A stretch of 64,000 bases of DNA from Polaribacter sargassicola (GTDB taxonomy: Bacteria > Bacteroidota > Bacteroidia > Flavobacteriales > Flavobacteriaceae). The notes under the pieces were generated by a model. That model did not search any database. It worked only from the letters and a program-made list of their open reading frames with translations, and was not told where the DNA came from. Numbering within the stretch: the first letter of the stretch is position 1; the number at the start of each line of letters is the position of its first letter. The position numbers and the translations under genes are program-made. Below are positions 18,626-26,827 of this stretch, in pieces. The stretch covers positions 62,001 through 126,000 of the forward strand of contig NZ_JAHDAU010000005.1 of assembly GCF_021991835.1 (NCBI RefSeq), in the 5' to 3' direction.

Positions 18626-20809
18626 ATGGATTTATATACTCCTCTAAAAAAATTCTTTGGTTTTAATAAGTTTAAAGGGTTGCAAGAGCAAGTAATTAAA
18701 AGTATTGTAGAGAATAATAATACTTTTGTAATAATGCCAACAGGTGGTGGTAAATCACTTTGTTATCAGTTGCCTGCCTTAATGGCAGAAGGAACTGCAA
18801 TAGTAGTTTCTCCATTAATTGCCTTGATGAAAAATCAAGTAGATGCTATTAGAGGTATTTCTGAAAATAATGGTGTAGCTCATGTTTTAAACTCATCATT
18901 AAATAAAACAGAAGTAGCTCAAGTTAAAGAAGATATTACTAACGGAATTACTAAATTATTATATGTTGCCCCAGAATCTTTGATTAAAGAAGAATATGTG
19001 GCTTTTTTAAGAACTCAAAAAATTTCTTTTGTAGCTATTGATGAAGCACATTGTATTTCTGAGTGGGGACATGATTTTAGACCAGAGTACAGAAATTTAA
19101 AGCACATTATTAAAGCTATAGATAATGTGCCTGTTATTTGTTTAACGGCTACAGCCACAGAAAAAGTACAAGAAGATATTTTAAAAACTTTAGGCATTAC
19201 AGATGCAAACAGATTTAAAGCTTCTTTTAATAGAGCTAACTTGTTTTATGAAGTTAGGCCAAAAACTAAAGAAGTAGAAAAAGATATTATTCGTTTTGTA
19301 AAACAAAGACCAGGTAAATCTGGTATTATTTATTGCTTAAGTAGAAAAAAGGTAGAAGAGATCGCACAAATTTTACAAGTAAACGGTATTAAAGCAGTTC
19401 CTTATCATGCTGGTTTAGATGCTAAAACACGTGTAAAACATCAAGATATGTTTTTGATGGAAGAATGTGATGTTGTTGTTGCAACTATTGCTTTTGGTAT
19501 GGGAATAGACAAACCAGATGTGCGTTTTGTAATTCATCATGATATTCCAAAAAGTCTAGAAAGTTATTATCAAGAAACAGGTAGGGCAGGTAGAGATGAT
19601 GGAGAAGGATATTGTTTAGCTTTTTATGCATATAAAGACATAGAAAAGTTAGAAAAATTTATGGCAAGTAAGCCTATTGCAGAACAAGAAATTGGCCATG
19701 CATTACTACAAGAAGTTGTTGGTTATGCAGAAACATCTATGAACAGGCGTAAATATTTATTACATTATTTTGGAGAAGAGTTTGATGAAGTGAATGGGGA
19801 AGGAGCTGATATGGATGACAATTCTAGAAACCCAAAGAAAAAGCATGAAGCTAAAGAAGATGTAGTAACTTTATTAAAAGTAATAAAAGAATCTTTACAA
19901 AAATATAAAGCCAAAGAGATTGTTAATACTTTAATTGGTAAAGAAAATGCACTTTTAACATCGCATAAAACTCATTTACAACCATTTTTTGGCAGTGGAA
20001 AAGATAAACCTTCACTTTATTGGATGGCTTTGATAAGACAGGTTTTGGTAATTAATTTGATTAAAAAAGAGATAGAACAATACGGAGTTATAAAATTAAC
20101 AGAAGAAGGAGAAGAATTTATTAAAAAACCAACTTCTTTTATGATGACGGAAGATCATACGTATGATGAAGAGCATGATAACGCAATAATTACGAATTCT
20201 AAATCTTCTGGTAACTCTACAGATGAAAAGCTAATAAAGTTATTAAAAGATTTACGTAAAAAAGTTGCTACAAAACAAGGCGTTCCTCCATTTGCAGTTT
20301 TTCAAGATCCATCTTTAGATGATATGGCTTTAAAATACCCAATTACTTTAGCAGAATTATCTACAGTACATGGTGTTGGAGAAGGTAAAGCAAGAAAATT
20401 TGGTAAAGAATTTGTAAAGTTAATTGCTACTTATGTAGAAGAAAACGATATTTTAAGACCAGATGATTTAATAGTAAAAAGTACAGGTACAAATTCTGGA
20501 TTAAAACTTTTTATTATTCAAAATACAGATAAGAAGTTGCCTTTAGAAGACATTGCAAAGTCAAAAGGACTTGAAATGAGTGAGTTAATAAAAGCAATGG
20601 AAGGAATTATTTTCTCTGGTACTAAGTTAAATATTGATTATTCTTTAGATGATTTATTAGATGAAGATCAGCAAGAAGAAATTCATGATTATTTTATGGA
20701 AGCAGATACAGATAATATACAAGAAGCTTTAAACGAGTTTGATGGTGATTATGATGAAGAAGAATTACGTTTAATGCGTATTAAATTTATAAACGAAGTA
20801 GCTAATTAA
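18626..20809 (+). CDS. recQ: ATP-dependent DNA helicase RecQ
   Basis: This 727-residue 3'-5' helicase acts in recombination and replication fork repair. Walker A (MPTGGGKS) is at residues 38-45, the DEAH box at 139-142 with the RecQ aromatic loop CISEWGHDFRPEYR, and motif VI YQETGRAGRD follows. A RecQ-CT winged-helix region and an HRDC domain (about residues 520-600) complete it. The zinc-binding cysteines usual in RecQ are not evident: the corresponding stretch reads RRKYLLHYFGEEF, followed by an acidic insert. The acidic C-terminal tail is typical of the Bacteroidota form. Confidence 0.95.
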   Translation: MDLYTPLKKFFGFNKFKGLQEQVIKSIVENNNTFVIMPTGGGKSLCYQLPALMAEGTAIVVSPLIALMKNQVDAIRGISENNGVAHVLNSSLNKTEVAQVKEDITNGITKLLYVAPESLIKEEYVAFLRTQKISFVAIDEAHCISEWGHDFRPEYRNLKHIIKAIDNVPVICLTATATEKVQEDILKTLGITDANRFKASFNRANLFYEVRPKTKEVEKDIIRFVKQRPGKSGIIYCLSRKKVEEIAQILQVNGIKAVPYHAGLDAKTRVKHQDMFLMEECDVVVATIAFGMGIDKPDVRFVIHHDIPKSLESYYQETGRAGRDDGEGYCLAFYAYKDIEKLEKFMASKPIAEQEIGHALLQEVVGYAETSMNRRKYLLHYFGEEFDEVNGEGADMDDNSRNPKKKHEAKEDVVTLLKVIKESLQKYKAKEIVNTLIGKENALLTSHKTHLQPFFGSGKDKPSLYWMALIRQVLVINLIKKEIEQYGVIKLTEEGEEFIKKPTSFMMTEDHTYDEEHDNAIITNSKSSGNSTDEKLIKLLKDLRKKVATKQGVPPFAVFQDPSLDDMALKYPITLAELSTVHGVGEGKARKFGKEFVKLIATYVEENDILRPDDLIVKSTGTNSGLKLFIIQNTDKKLPLEDIAKSKGLEMSELIKAMEGIIFSGTKLNIDYSLDDLLDEDQQEEIHDYFMEADTDNIQEALNEFDGDYDEEELRLMRIKFINEVAN

Positions 20810-20829
20810 GTTTTAAATAAAATAAATTT

Positions 20830-20877
20830 TAAAAAAGAGGTTTGATAATTTAATTATCTAAATCTCTTTTTTTTTTT
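20830..20877. terminator. Bidirectional terminator between recQ and the response regulator
   Basis: An A-rich arm ending in AAAAAAGAG pairs with CTCTTTTTT, with an inner TTTGATAAT/ATTATCTAAA stem containing one bulge. T-runs lie on both strands, so it can serve recQ and the converging regulator gene. Confidence 0.7.
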
Positions 20878-20885
20878 GAAAAAAA

Positions 20886-21527
20886 TTAAAATTTATATTT
20901 CATATCAATAGCATATTTTAACAATTCGCTACCAGAAGATAAATTAAGTTTTTTTATCATATTTTTTCTATGAGTATCTACAGTTGTCTTGGCAATAAAT
21001 AATTTTTCAGCAATTTCTTTAGAAGTTTTTCCGTTTGCAATTAAATTTAAAATTTCTTTTTCTCTATTTGATAAGGTTATTTTTTCTGATGTTCCGATGG
21101 TAACATTATCATCTATATAATTATTCATAAAATTAAAAGCAACATTAGGATCAAAAAAAGTTTCTCCTTTGGCAACAGAAATAATTGCTTTTGATAACAT
21201 TTTAATCCCCGAGTTTTTTAAAATATAACCGGTAGCTCCTGCATCTATCATTTGTTTTATGGCATCTGGCTGATCAAACATTGTCATCGCTAAAACATTT
21301 GTGTTTGGGTTATTTTGTTTGATTATTTTGGTAGCTTCAATACCATCCATTTTAGGCATCCTAATATCTGTAATAACTAATTTAGGTTGTTTTAATTTAA
21401 CAGCATTTACAAGGGCTTCTCCGTCATTTACAGAATCAATAATATTGATATTATCATCAAGTTCAAAAAAAGATTTTACTCCGTCTATTAATATTTGATG
21501 ATCTTCTGCTATTATAATTGTAATCAT
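20886..21527 (-). CDS. NarL/FixJ-family response regulator
   Basis: The 213-residue regulator has a receiver domain with acidic pocket E8-D9, phospho-acceptor D54 (ITDIRMPKMDG) and a conserved threonine/lysine switch, then a LuxR-type helix-turn-helix at about 145-205 (LSNREKEILNLIANGKTSKEIA, split here as one domain). It lies 16 nt downstream of the first TPR histidine kinase and is its evident partner; the second kinase upstream shares the same catalytic half and probably signals to it too. Two 22-bp palindromes upstream of the small genes match NarL-type 7-2-7 sites, suggesting autoregulation. Confidence 0.93.
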   Translation of the reverse strand: MITIIIAEDHQILIDGVKSFFELDDNINIIDSVNDGEALVNAVKLKQPKLVITDIRMPKMDGIEATKIIKQNNPNTNVLAMTMFDQPDAIKQMIDAGATGYILKNSGIKMLSKAIISVAKGETFFDPNVAFNFMNNYIDDNVTIGTSEKITLSNREKEILNLIANGKTSKEIAEKLFIAKTTVDTHRKNMIKKLNLSSGSELLKYAIDMKYKF

Positions 21528-21543
21528 ATTTTATTTTTTTAAG

Positions 21544-23235
21544 TTAATCAACCGGAATATCAATAATGACAGAGCTTCCTTTTCCTATAGTAGAATCAAT
21601 TTCAAATGTTCCGTTAAGATGTTTAATTCTTGTTTTTATAGAGCTAATTCCCATTCCATTTTTTAAATTTACGTTATTAATATCAAACCCTTTTCCATTA
21701 TCTTCTATAATAATATTTAGATTCTGGTCGTAAAAAGATAAATTTATGGTTGCATTTTTAGCATCTGCATGTTTTATGATATTGGTTGTTAATTCTTGAA
21801 CAATTCTAAAAATACCAATTTCTAAACTATTTTCTAAGCGTTTATTTAACCCAAAATCTACAACATCAATTTTTATTTTATCTGCAGATGATATTTTTTC
21901 AGCCATCATTTTTATTGCAACTAGCAGTCCTTGGTTTGCAATAACACCTGCATTTTTAGCATGTGCAATACTGCGTACTTTTAAATAAGCTTCATCAATT
22001 AAACCTTCTGTTTTGTTAAATAAAGTTTCTTGATCTATTTTTTTCTTTGTGTGATTTATTTTTAAATTATCAAAATGTAATTTTAAAGTAGCTAAGATAG
22101 AACCCAAATTGTCATGTAAATCTTCTGCAATTTGTTTACGTTCTTTCTCTTGACCATTAATTATTGCATTAATGGTTGTTAACTCTTGTTCTTTTAAAAG
22201 AGTTAGGTTTTTTTGCTTTTCTAGTTCTTTTTGTTGTTCTGCAACTTTTCTTTTCTTATTAGAGTTTTTTATCAATAATGTGCCTATTACACTAATTAAA
22301 ATAAGTGATAATAATGTAGCTATTAAAAAGTTTTGGCTTTTTTTCTTATCAATTTCTAATTGAAGGTTTAATTTATCCTTTTTTTCAGTTTCGTATTTTA
22401 TATTTAAATCTGAAATTGCAATATTTTGTGCAGTAATATTTAAACTATCTTTTATAATATCATATTTTTCGTAATACTCGTAGGCTTTTTTGTAATTTCC
22501 AGTTTCTTTATAACAATCAGCAAATTTTTTATATAGTATTTTGTTATATTTTTGTTGGTAATCTGCAATTTTTATTTTTTCTGCTTTTTCTAGCAATAAT
22601 ATTGCCTGTTTAAATTTTTTTTGACTTTGAAAAAAATTACAATAGTTTATGTAGGTATCTAATAATTGTTTTTTATCGAGCTTATCAATTGATTTGAGGG
22701 TTTTATCAAAATAATATTTAGCTGAATCTTTTTGATTTAAGGAATAAAGATGTGCTAAGTTAGAGTAAATAGTCGATCTATATTTTTGTAGTTCTTTTTT
22801 TTGTGTAATTAAAATAGATTTATCGTAAAATTTCCTGCTTTTATATGGATGTTTAGAATCCCAAAAATAAGCAGCATAAGCATTATTAGATATCAATAGC
22901 ATTAAAGAATCTCTTTTTTCTTTTGCGTATTCTGTATAATTATCTAAAAATAGTATAGGGTTTTCATTTAAGTTGTTCTGAGATTGGATTAAATAAAATA
23001 AGTTGATATTACATTTTGCTAAACTATCTTTATTGTTAAGACTTAGATATAAATTTCTAGATGTTATATAATTTTCATAGGCATCAAACGTTCTATTATT
23101 CACTTCAAATTTTTGGGCTTTTTTAAAATAGAAATAGGCTGAGTCTAATCTTGATTTTTGTGCATAAGAAAAACTACAAATTAAATAAAAGATAATTTGT
23201 AGTTTTAATATTTTATGTTCTTTGTAAAGCTTCAA
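21544..23235 (-). CDS. TPR-sensor histidine kinase, copy 1
   Basis: The 563-residue kinase starts at a TTG directly after the stop of the preceding small gene. A signal peptide ends near SFSYAQ, TPR-like helices fill about residues 27-265 in the periplasm, a membrane helix spans about 303-323, a coiled coil follows, then HisKA_3 with H374 in AEDLHDNLGS, and a HATPase with DNGKGFD and GMGISSIKTR. From about residue 264 to the end it is nearly identical to the kinase at 23866-25557, with about 15 base differences in roughly 900, whereas the TPR part is only about half identical. The response regulator follows after 16 nt. Confidence 0.9.
   Translation of the reverse strand: MKLYKEHKILKLQIIFYLICSFSYAQKSRLDSAYFYFKKAQKFEVNNRTFDAYENYITSRNLYLSLNNKDSLAKCNINLFYLIQSQNNLNENPILFLDNYTEYAKEKRDSLMLLISNNAYAAYFWDSKHPYKSRKFYDKSILITQKKELQKYRSTIYSNLAHLYSLNQKDSAKYYFDKTLKSIDKLDKKQLLDTYINYCNFFQSQKKFKQAILLLEKAEKIKIADYQQKYNKILYKKFADCYKETGNYKKAYEYYEKYDIIKDSLNITAQNIAISDLNIKYETEKKDKLNLQLEIDKKKSQNFLIATLLSLILISVIGTLLIKNSNKKRKVAEQQKELEKQKNLTLLKEQELTTINAIINGQEKERKQIAEDLHDNLGSILATLKLHFDNLKINHTKKKIDQETLFNKTEGLIDEAYLKVRSIAHAKNAGVIANQGLLVAIKMMAEKISSADKIKIDVVDFGLNKRLENSLEIGIFRIVQELTTNIIKHADAKNATINLSFYDQNLNIIIEDNGKGFDINNVNLKNGMGISSIKTRIKHLNGTFEIDSTIGKGSSVIIDIPVD
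21549..22455 (-). repeat. Kinase-half repeat, copy 1 (mate at 23871-24777)
   Basis: This segment, encoding membrane helix, HisKA_3 and HATPase domains, matches 23871-24777 with about 15 substitutions that I can count and no indel. Similarity falls abruptly at the boundary with the TPR-coding part. Confidence 0.9.
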
Positions 23236-23706
23236 TTATGGGTTTCTGGATATTACACCACCACCAGCTTCTGTAGGCATAACACCTTTAAATGAAGGAG
23301 AAAAGTGACCTTCTTTTAAAGAGGGATTATAATTTTTCTTATCATTAAATATTGTAATATTAATGTTATCAGTTATACTAATATCAAATTGATTATCAGT
23401 GTTATGAATAATATCATCAAAATGAAAACTAGTTTCCGCAATGTAATTTTTGTTTTGTGGTTTTGCTTGGTCTTCAGTATTATCAGATATAAATATTGTA
23501 ACAGATGGTTTACCGTCTTTGATTGTGTTTTCAATTGAAAATATATGATAATTTGTATTTGGTAAAGTAGTTCTTATTGTAAAAACACCTAGTTTTGAGT
23601 GAAAAAAACTATGTTTATGGTTTTCATCTGCGATGTCTAAATTTTCTTTTTTTTCTAGAATAGCCAATTCACTTTTAGAAGGTTTTCTATAACTAAATTT
23701 TTTCAT
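23236..23706 (-). CDS. Unknown 156-aa protein coupled to TPR kinase 1
   Basis: I do not recognise this protein. It has no signal peptide or membrane helix, is hydrophilic with several beta-like stretches (FTIRTTL, PSVTIFISD, FDISITDNINITIF) and ends in TEAGGGVISRNP. Its stop abuts the kinase start with no gap, which strongly suggests translational coupling and a shared job. The gene at 25559-26038 occupies the same place before kinase 2, has similar length, weak similarity through the body (both have a TIF-x-ND stretch) and a matching tail GNGGGVIIEGP. A ligand, inhibitor or secreted signal of the kinase is possible, but nothing in the sequence proves it. Confidence 0.75.
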   Translation of the reverse strand: MKKFSYRKPSKSELAILEKKENLDIADENHKHSFFHSKLGVFTIRTTLPNTNYHIFSIENTIKDGKPSVTIFISDNTEDQAKPQNKNYIAETSFHFDDIIHNTDNQFDISITDNINITIFNDKKNYNPSLKEGHFSPSFKGVMPTEAGGGVISRNP

Positions 23707-23731
23707 TGTTTTTTATTTATACTCAAAGAAC

Positions 23732-23739
23732 CAAAATTA
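23732..23739 (-). promoter_or_regulatory. Candidate -7 element for small gene/kinase copy 1
   Basis: Read leftward the bases give TAATTTTG, matching TAnnTTTG, 25 nt before the ATG at 23706. The NarL-type palindrome ends 12 nt upstream, about where an activator would contact polymerase. The equivalent position in the second copy is AAATTTTA, so the element is not conserved and may not be the true one. Confidence 0.4.
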
Positions 23740-23751
23740 ATACGAATTTTC

Positions 23752-23773
23752 ATATACCTATATATAGGTATAT
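23752..23773. promoter_or_regulatory. Perfect 22-bp palindrome, NarL-type 7-2-7 operator candidate
   Basis: The core TACCTAT-AT-ATAGGTA is two inverted heptamers separated by 2 bp; the heptamer fits the NarL consensus TACYYMT, and the flanking bases extend the symmetry to 22 bp. It lies upstream of the first small gene in the duplicated cassette. Because the linked regulator is a NarL-family protein, it is the likely binding site, which is an inference. Confidence 0.65.
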
Positions 23774-23800
23774 TGATAGCTCTAAAAATAAATAAAAAAA

Positions 23801-23863
23801 TTATAAAGTAAAGATAGTAAGTAAAATACCTAAAAGAATGGCAATAAATTTTTGTAAATTAAA
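23801..23863 (-). pseudogene. 63-nt relic of the 3' end of the zip gene
   Basis: These 63 bases are identical to 26150-26212, the stop codon and last 20 codons of the ZIP transporter gene. They stand here without the rest of the gene, immediately after the stop of kinase 2, and mark the junction of a tandem duplication about 2.35 kb long. The bases before it (palindrome and A-rich stretch) are also shared with the region behind the intact zip gene. Confidence 0.9.
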
Positions 23864-23865
23864 AG

Positions 23866-25557
23866 TTATTTAATGGGAATATCAATAATAACAGAGCTTC
23901 CTTTCCCTATAGTAGAATCAATTTCAAATGTTCCGTTAAGATGTTCAATTCTTGTTTTTATAGAGCTAATTCCCATTCCATTTTTTAAATTTACGTTATT
24001 AATATCAAACCCTTTTCCATTATCTTCTATAATAATATTTAGATTCTGGTCGTAAAAAGATAAATTTATGGTTGCATTTTTAGCATCTGCATGTTTTATG
24101 ATATTGGTTGTTAATTCTTGAACAATTCTAAAAACACCAATTTCTAAACTATTTTCTAAGCGTTTATTTAACCCAAAATCTACAACATCAATTTTTATTT
24201 TATCTGCAGATGATATTTTTTCAGCCATCATTTTTATTGCAACTAGCAGTCCTTGGTTTGCAATAACACCAGCATTTTTAGCATGTGCAATACTGCGTAC
24301 TTTTAAATAAGCTTCATTAATTAAACCTTCTGTTTTGTTAAATAAAATTTCTTGATCTATTTTTTTCTTTGTGTGATTTATTTTTAAATTATCAAAATGT
24401 AATTTTAAGGTAGCTAAGATAGAACCCAAATTGTCATGTAAATCTTCTGCAATTTGTTTACGTTCTTTTTCTTGACCATTAATTATTGCATTAATGGTTG
24501 TTAATTCTTGTTCTTTTAAAAGTGTTAGATTTTTTTGCTTTTCTAGTTCTTTTTGTTGTTCTGCAACTTTTCTTTTCTTGTTAGAGTTTTTTATAAATAA
24601 TGTACCTATTACACTAATTAAAATAAGTGTTAATAATGTAGCTATTAAAAAGTTTTGGCTTTTTTCTTTATCAATTTCTAATTGAAGGTTTAATTTATCC
24701 TTTTTTTCAGTTTCGTATTTTATATTTAAATCTGAAATTGCAATATTTTGTGCAGTAATATTTATACTATCTTTTACCAAGTTATATTTTTCAAAATATT
24801 GATAAGCTTCTTTATAGTTTTTTGAAAGTTTGTAATAATTAGCTAAATTTCTATATATAATTTTATTAAATTTTAAGTGAAAAGCATCAATTTCTATTTT
24901 TTCAGCTAGTTTTAATTGATTTATAGCTTCTATATATTTTTCTTGATTTTTTAGATGTATTGCATAGTTGATATAGGTACCTAAAAGTTGAGTTTTATTT
25001 AATTGATCAGAATTTTTAAGTGTTTTTTCGTAGTAATAATTAGCAGAATCTGGTTTAGATTTAGTGTATAAGTATGCTAAATTTGCATAAATAGTAACTT
25101 TATACTTTTTTAATTCGCTTTTATTAGTTAATCTTAGAGATTCTTTATAGTGATTTCTAGACCTCTCAATAGAATCTGAATTCCAAAAATAACTAGCATA
25201 ACTATTACTTGCTTTTAAAAGCATTAAAGTATCATTTTTTTTTAAACCATAGTTGTAGTAATCATCTAAATAGAATTTAGCATCTTTATCTAAATTTTTT
25301 TGAGAATCTAATAAATTAAACAATTCTAAATTACATTTAGAAATACTGTCATATTCAAATAGTGTTTCATAGATTCTTTTTGCCTTTAAATAGTCTCTAT
25401 AAGCTTCACTAAGTTTATTATTTTTTTCAAATTTTTGTGCGTTTGCAAAATAAAAATAAGCAGAGTCTAATTTTGAGGTCTGAGAATATGAAATGCAAGA
25501 AATTAAGAAGATTAAAATTTTTATTTTTTGTGATTTTAAAAAAATATATTTTAACAT
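23866..25557 (-). CDS. TPR-sensor histidine kinase, copy 2
   Basis: The start is the ATG at 25557, one base past the stop of the upstream small gene; a TTG at 25572 inside that gene is less likely. The 563-residue protein has a signal peptide ending SCISYSQ, a periplasmic TPR-like region to about residue 265, a membrane helix near 303-323, HisKA_3 with H374 and a HATPase domain. It aligns without gaps to the kinase at 21544-23235. The catalytic half is nearly identical, the sensor half about 50% identical. It has no regulator of its own and probably feeds the NarL-type regulator at 20886-21527. Confidence 0.9.
   Translation of the reverse strand: MLKYIFLKSQKIKILIFLISCISYSQTSKLDSAYFYFANAQKFEKNNKLSEAYRDYLKAKRIYETLFEYDSISKCNLELFNLLDSQKNLDKDAKFYLDDYYNYGLKKNDTLMLLKASNSYASYFWNSDSIERSRNHYKESLRLTNKSELKKYKVTIYANLAYLYTKSKPDSANYYYEKTLKNSDQLNKTQLLGTYINYAIHLKNQEKYIEAINQLKLAEKIEIDAFHLKFNKIIYRNLANYYKLSKNYKEAYQYFEKYNLVKDSINITAQNIAISDLNIKYETEKKDKLNLQLEIDKEKSQNFLIATLLTLILISVIGTLFIKNSNKKRKVAEQQKELEKQKNLTLLKEQELTTINAIINGQEKERKQIAEDLHDNLGSILATLKLHFDNLKINHTKKKIDQEILFNKTEGLINEAYLKVRSIAHAKNAGVIANQGLLVAIKMMAEKISSADKIKIDVVDFGLNKRLENSLEIGVFRIVQELTTNIIKHADAKNATINLSFYDQNLNIIIEDNGKGFDINNVNLKNGMGISSIKTRIEHLNGTFEIDSTIGKGSSVIIDIPIK
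23871..24777 (-). repeat. Kinase-half repeat, copy 2 (mate at 21549-22455)
   Basis: This is the second copy of the nearly identical kinase-coding block, offset by 2,322 nt from the first. Its sharp edge at the TPR boundary contrasts with the diverged sensor and small-protein genes. Confidence 0.9.
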
Positions 25558-25558
25558 T

Positions 25559-26038
25559 CTATGGTCCTTCAATAATTACTCCACCACCATTTCCTTCTTT
25601 GGGTCTTAACATAGATTTTTCTGTATTAGTAGAACATAAAGAATCTTCTGGGAATGACTTACTATTGTCATTGTATATAAAAATAGTTAGTTTTTCTAAA
25701 AGCGTAATATCTATTTCACCTATTACATTTTTAATTTCTGAAGCAGCTATGTCTAAAGAAATAATTCTCTTTTTGGGTTTTTTTCTTTCCTCATTATCAT
25801 CAATTGAAATATGAATCACTAAAATTTTACCAATTAATAAGTCATAAAAATAATATCCATTTATTTCTGTCTTATCCTTTTCTGCTACAGGAAAAATGAT
25901 ATGAATAGATTTATCTTTAATGTTAATATAACTATCATATTGTATGACATCTAGATTCTTATGATATTGATCTTTTTCTCTTATGTTAATATCTCGTTCA
26001 TCTTTTGGTTTAAAAGGGATAAAATCTATTTCTTTCAT
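25559..26038 (-). CDS. Unknown 159-aa protein coupled to TPR kinase 2
   Basis: This is the positional counterpart of the 156-residue protein at 23236-23706. I do not recognise it. There is no signal peptide; the charged N-terminus (KPKDERDINIREKDQY) is followed by beta-like stretches (SIHIIFPVA, ILVIHISIDDN, KLTIFIYND), and the C-terminus reads PKEGNGGGVIIEGP. Outside the GGGVI-x3-P tail, similarity to the other copy is faint, although both genes sit one or no bases before a near-identical kinase. Candidate roles are ligand or accessory sensor of the TPR kinase; the tail could be a functional peptide, which is speculation. Confidence 0.75.
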   Translation of the reverse strand: MKEIDFIPFKPKDERDINIREKDQYHKNLDVIQYDSYINIKDKSIHIIFPVAEKDKTEINGYYFYDLLIGKILVIHISIDDNEERKKPKKRIISLDIAASEIKNVIGEIDITLLEKLTIFIYNDNSKSFPEDSLCSTNTEKSMLRPKEGNGGGVIIEGP

Positions 26039-26099
26039 TTAGGGTTGATTTAAAGGTTATTTTACTATTTTCAAATATCTAAAATTTGTACTAAGCATC

Positions 26100-26121
26100 A
26101 TATACCTATAAATAGGGATAT
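26100..26121. promoter_or_regulatory. Imperfect 22-bp palindrome, NarL-type 7-2-7 operator candidate
   Basis: This is the second-copy counterpart of the palindrome at 23752-23773. One heptamer is intact (TACCTAT) and the other has one change (ATAGGGA instead of ATAGGTA) with the 2-bp spacing kept. It lies about 62 nt before the start of the 159-residue gene and 29 nt from the zip stop codon. Confidence 0.55.
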
Positions 26122-26149
26122 TAATTGCATTAAAAATAAATAAAAAAAA

Positions 26150-26827
26150 TTATAAAGTAAAGATAGTAAGTAAAATACCTAAAAGAATGGCAATAAATTT
26201 TTGTAAATTAAATTTATGATTTTCAGATCCTTCAAATAAAATGATGGTAGAAATATGTAAGAAAACACCAATTATTAAAGCTGTTATTTCGGTTTCGTAA
26301 GTAGAAAAAAAGATAATTTTATCGCCTAATAAAAAACCTAAAGGACTCATTAAAGCAAAAGCAGATAAAGAAAGGAAAGTAGTTTTTTTAGAATACTCGG
26401 TATTAATTAAAAATGTAGTTAAAACAACAGCAATAGGTATTTTATGTACAATAATTGCCCAAAGTAAATTGTTGTCTGAATGATGTATTGGCAAACCTTC
26501 AGAAAATGCATGCAAACATAAACTAACAAACAATAAAGTAGGAAATTTTTTTCCGTTAGAATGTATGTGAATGTGACCATGTTCTGCGCCTTTAGAAAAA
26601 GATTCTAAAACAGACTGAATTAAAAGCCCAACTAAAATAAATATACCAATTTTTTTATACTCATTAGTTTCTGTGTAAACTTCTGGCAATAAATGTAAAA
26701 TAGTTACAGACAATAAATAAGCACCACTAAAAGCCAATAATAAGCGGATTATTTTATTGGTAGGTTTTAAAATAAAAACTAAGATTGCACCAACAAAAAC
26801 AGCAGCAATTAAAAGAAAGTAACTCAT
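26150..26827 (-). CDS. ZIP-family metal transporter
   Basis: The 225-residue inner membrane protein has about seven to eight helices and the ZIP metal-site motifs HLLPEVY near residue 46, then HAFSEGLPIHHSD near residue 107 and HKIPIAV near residue 130. ZIP proteins import zinc, iron or manganese; the substrate is not decidable here. A histidine-rich loop (EHGHIHIH) near residue 84 may bind metal. Its start overlaps the upstream methyltransferase end by 4 nt. The last 63 nt are duplicated at 23801-23863. Confidence 0.88.
   Translation of the reverse strand: MSYFLLIAAVFVGAILVFILKPTNKIIRLLLAFSGAYLLSVTILHLLPEVYTETNEYKKIGIFILVGLLIQSVLESFSKGAEHGHIHIHSNGKKFPTLLFVSLCLHAFSEGLPIHHSDNNLLWAIIVHKIPIAVVLTTFLINTEYSKKTTFLSLSAFALMSPLGFLLGDKIIFFSTYETEITALIIGVFLHISTIILFEGSENHKFNLQKFIAILLGILLTIFTL

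Noticed and set aside
22172-24685. Antisense open frames of 63 codons inside both kinase halves (22172-22363 and 24494-24685), similar to each other.
   Set aside because: They are alike only because the kinase DNA is duplicated; no start context or function.
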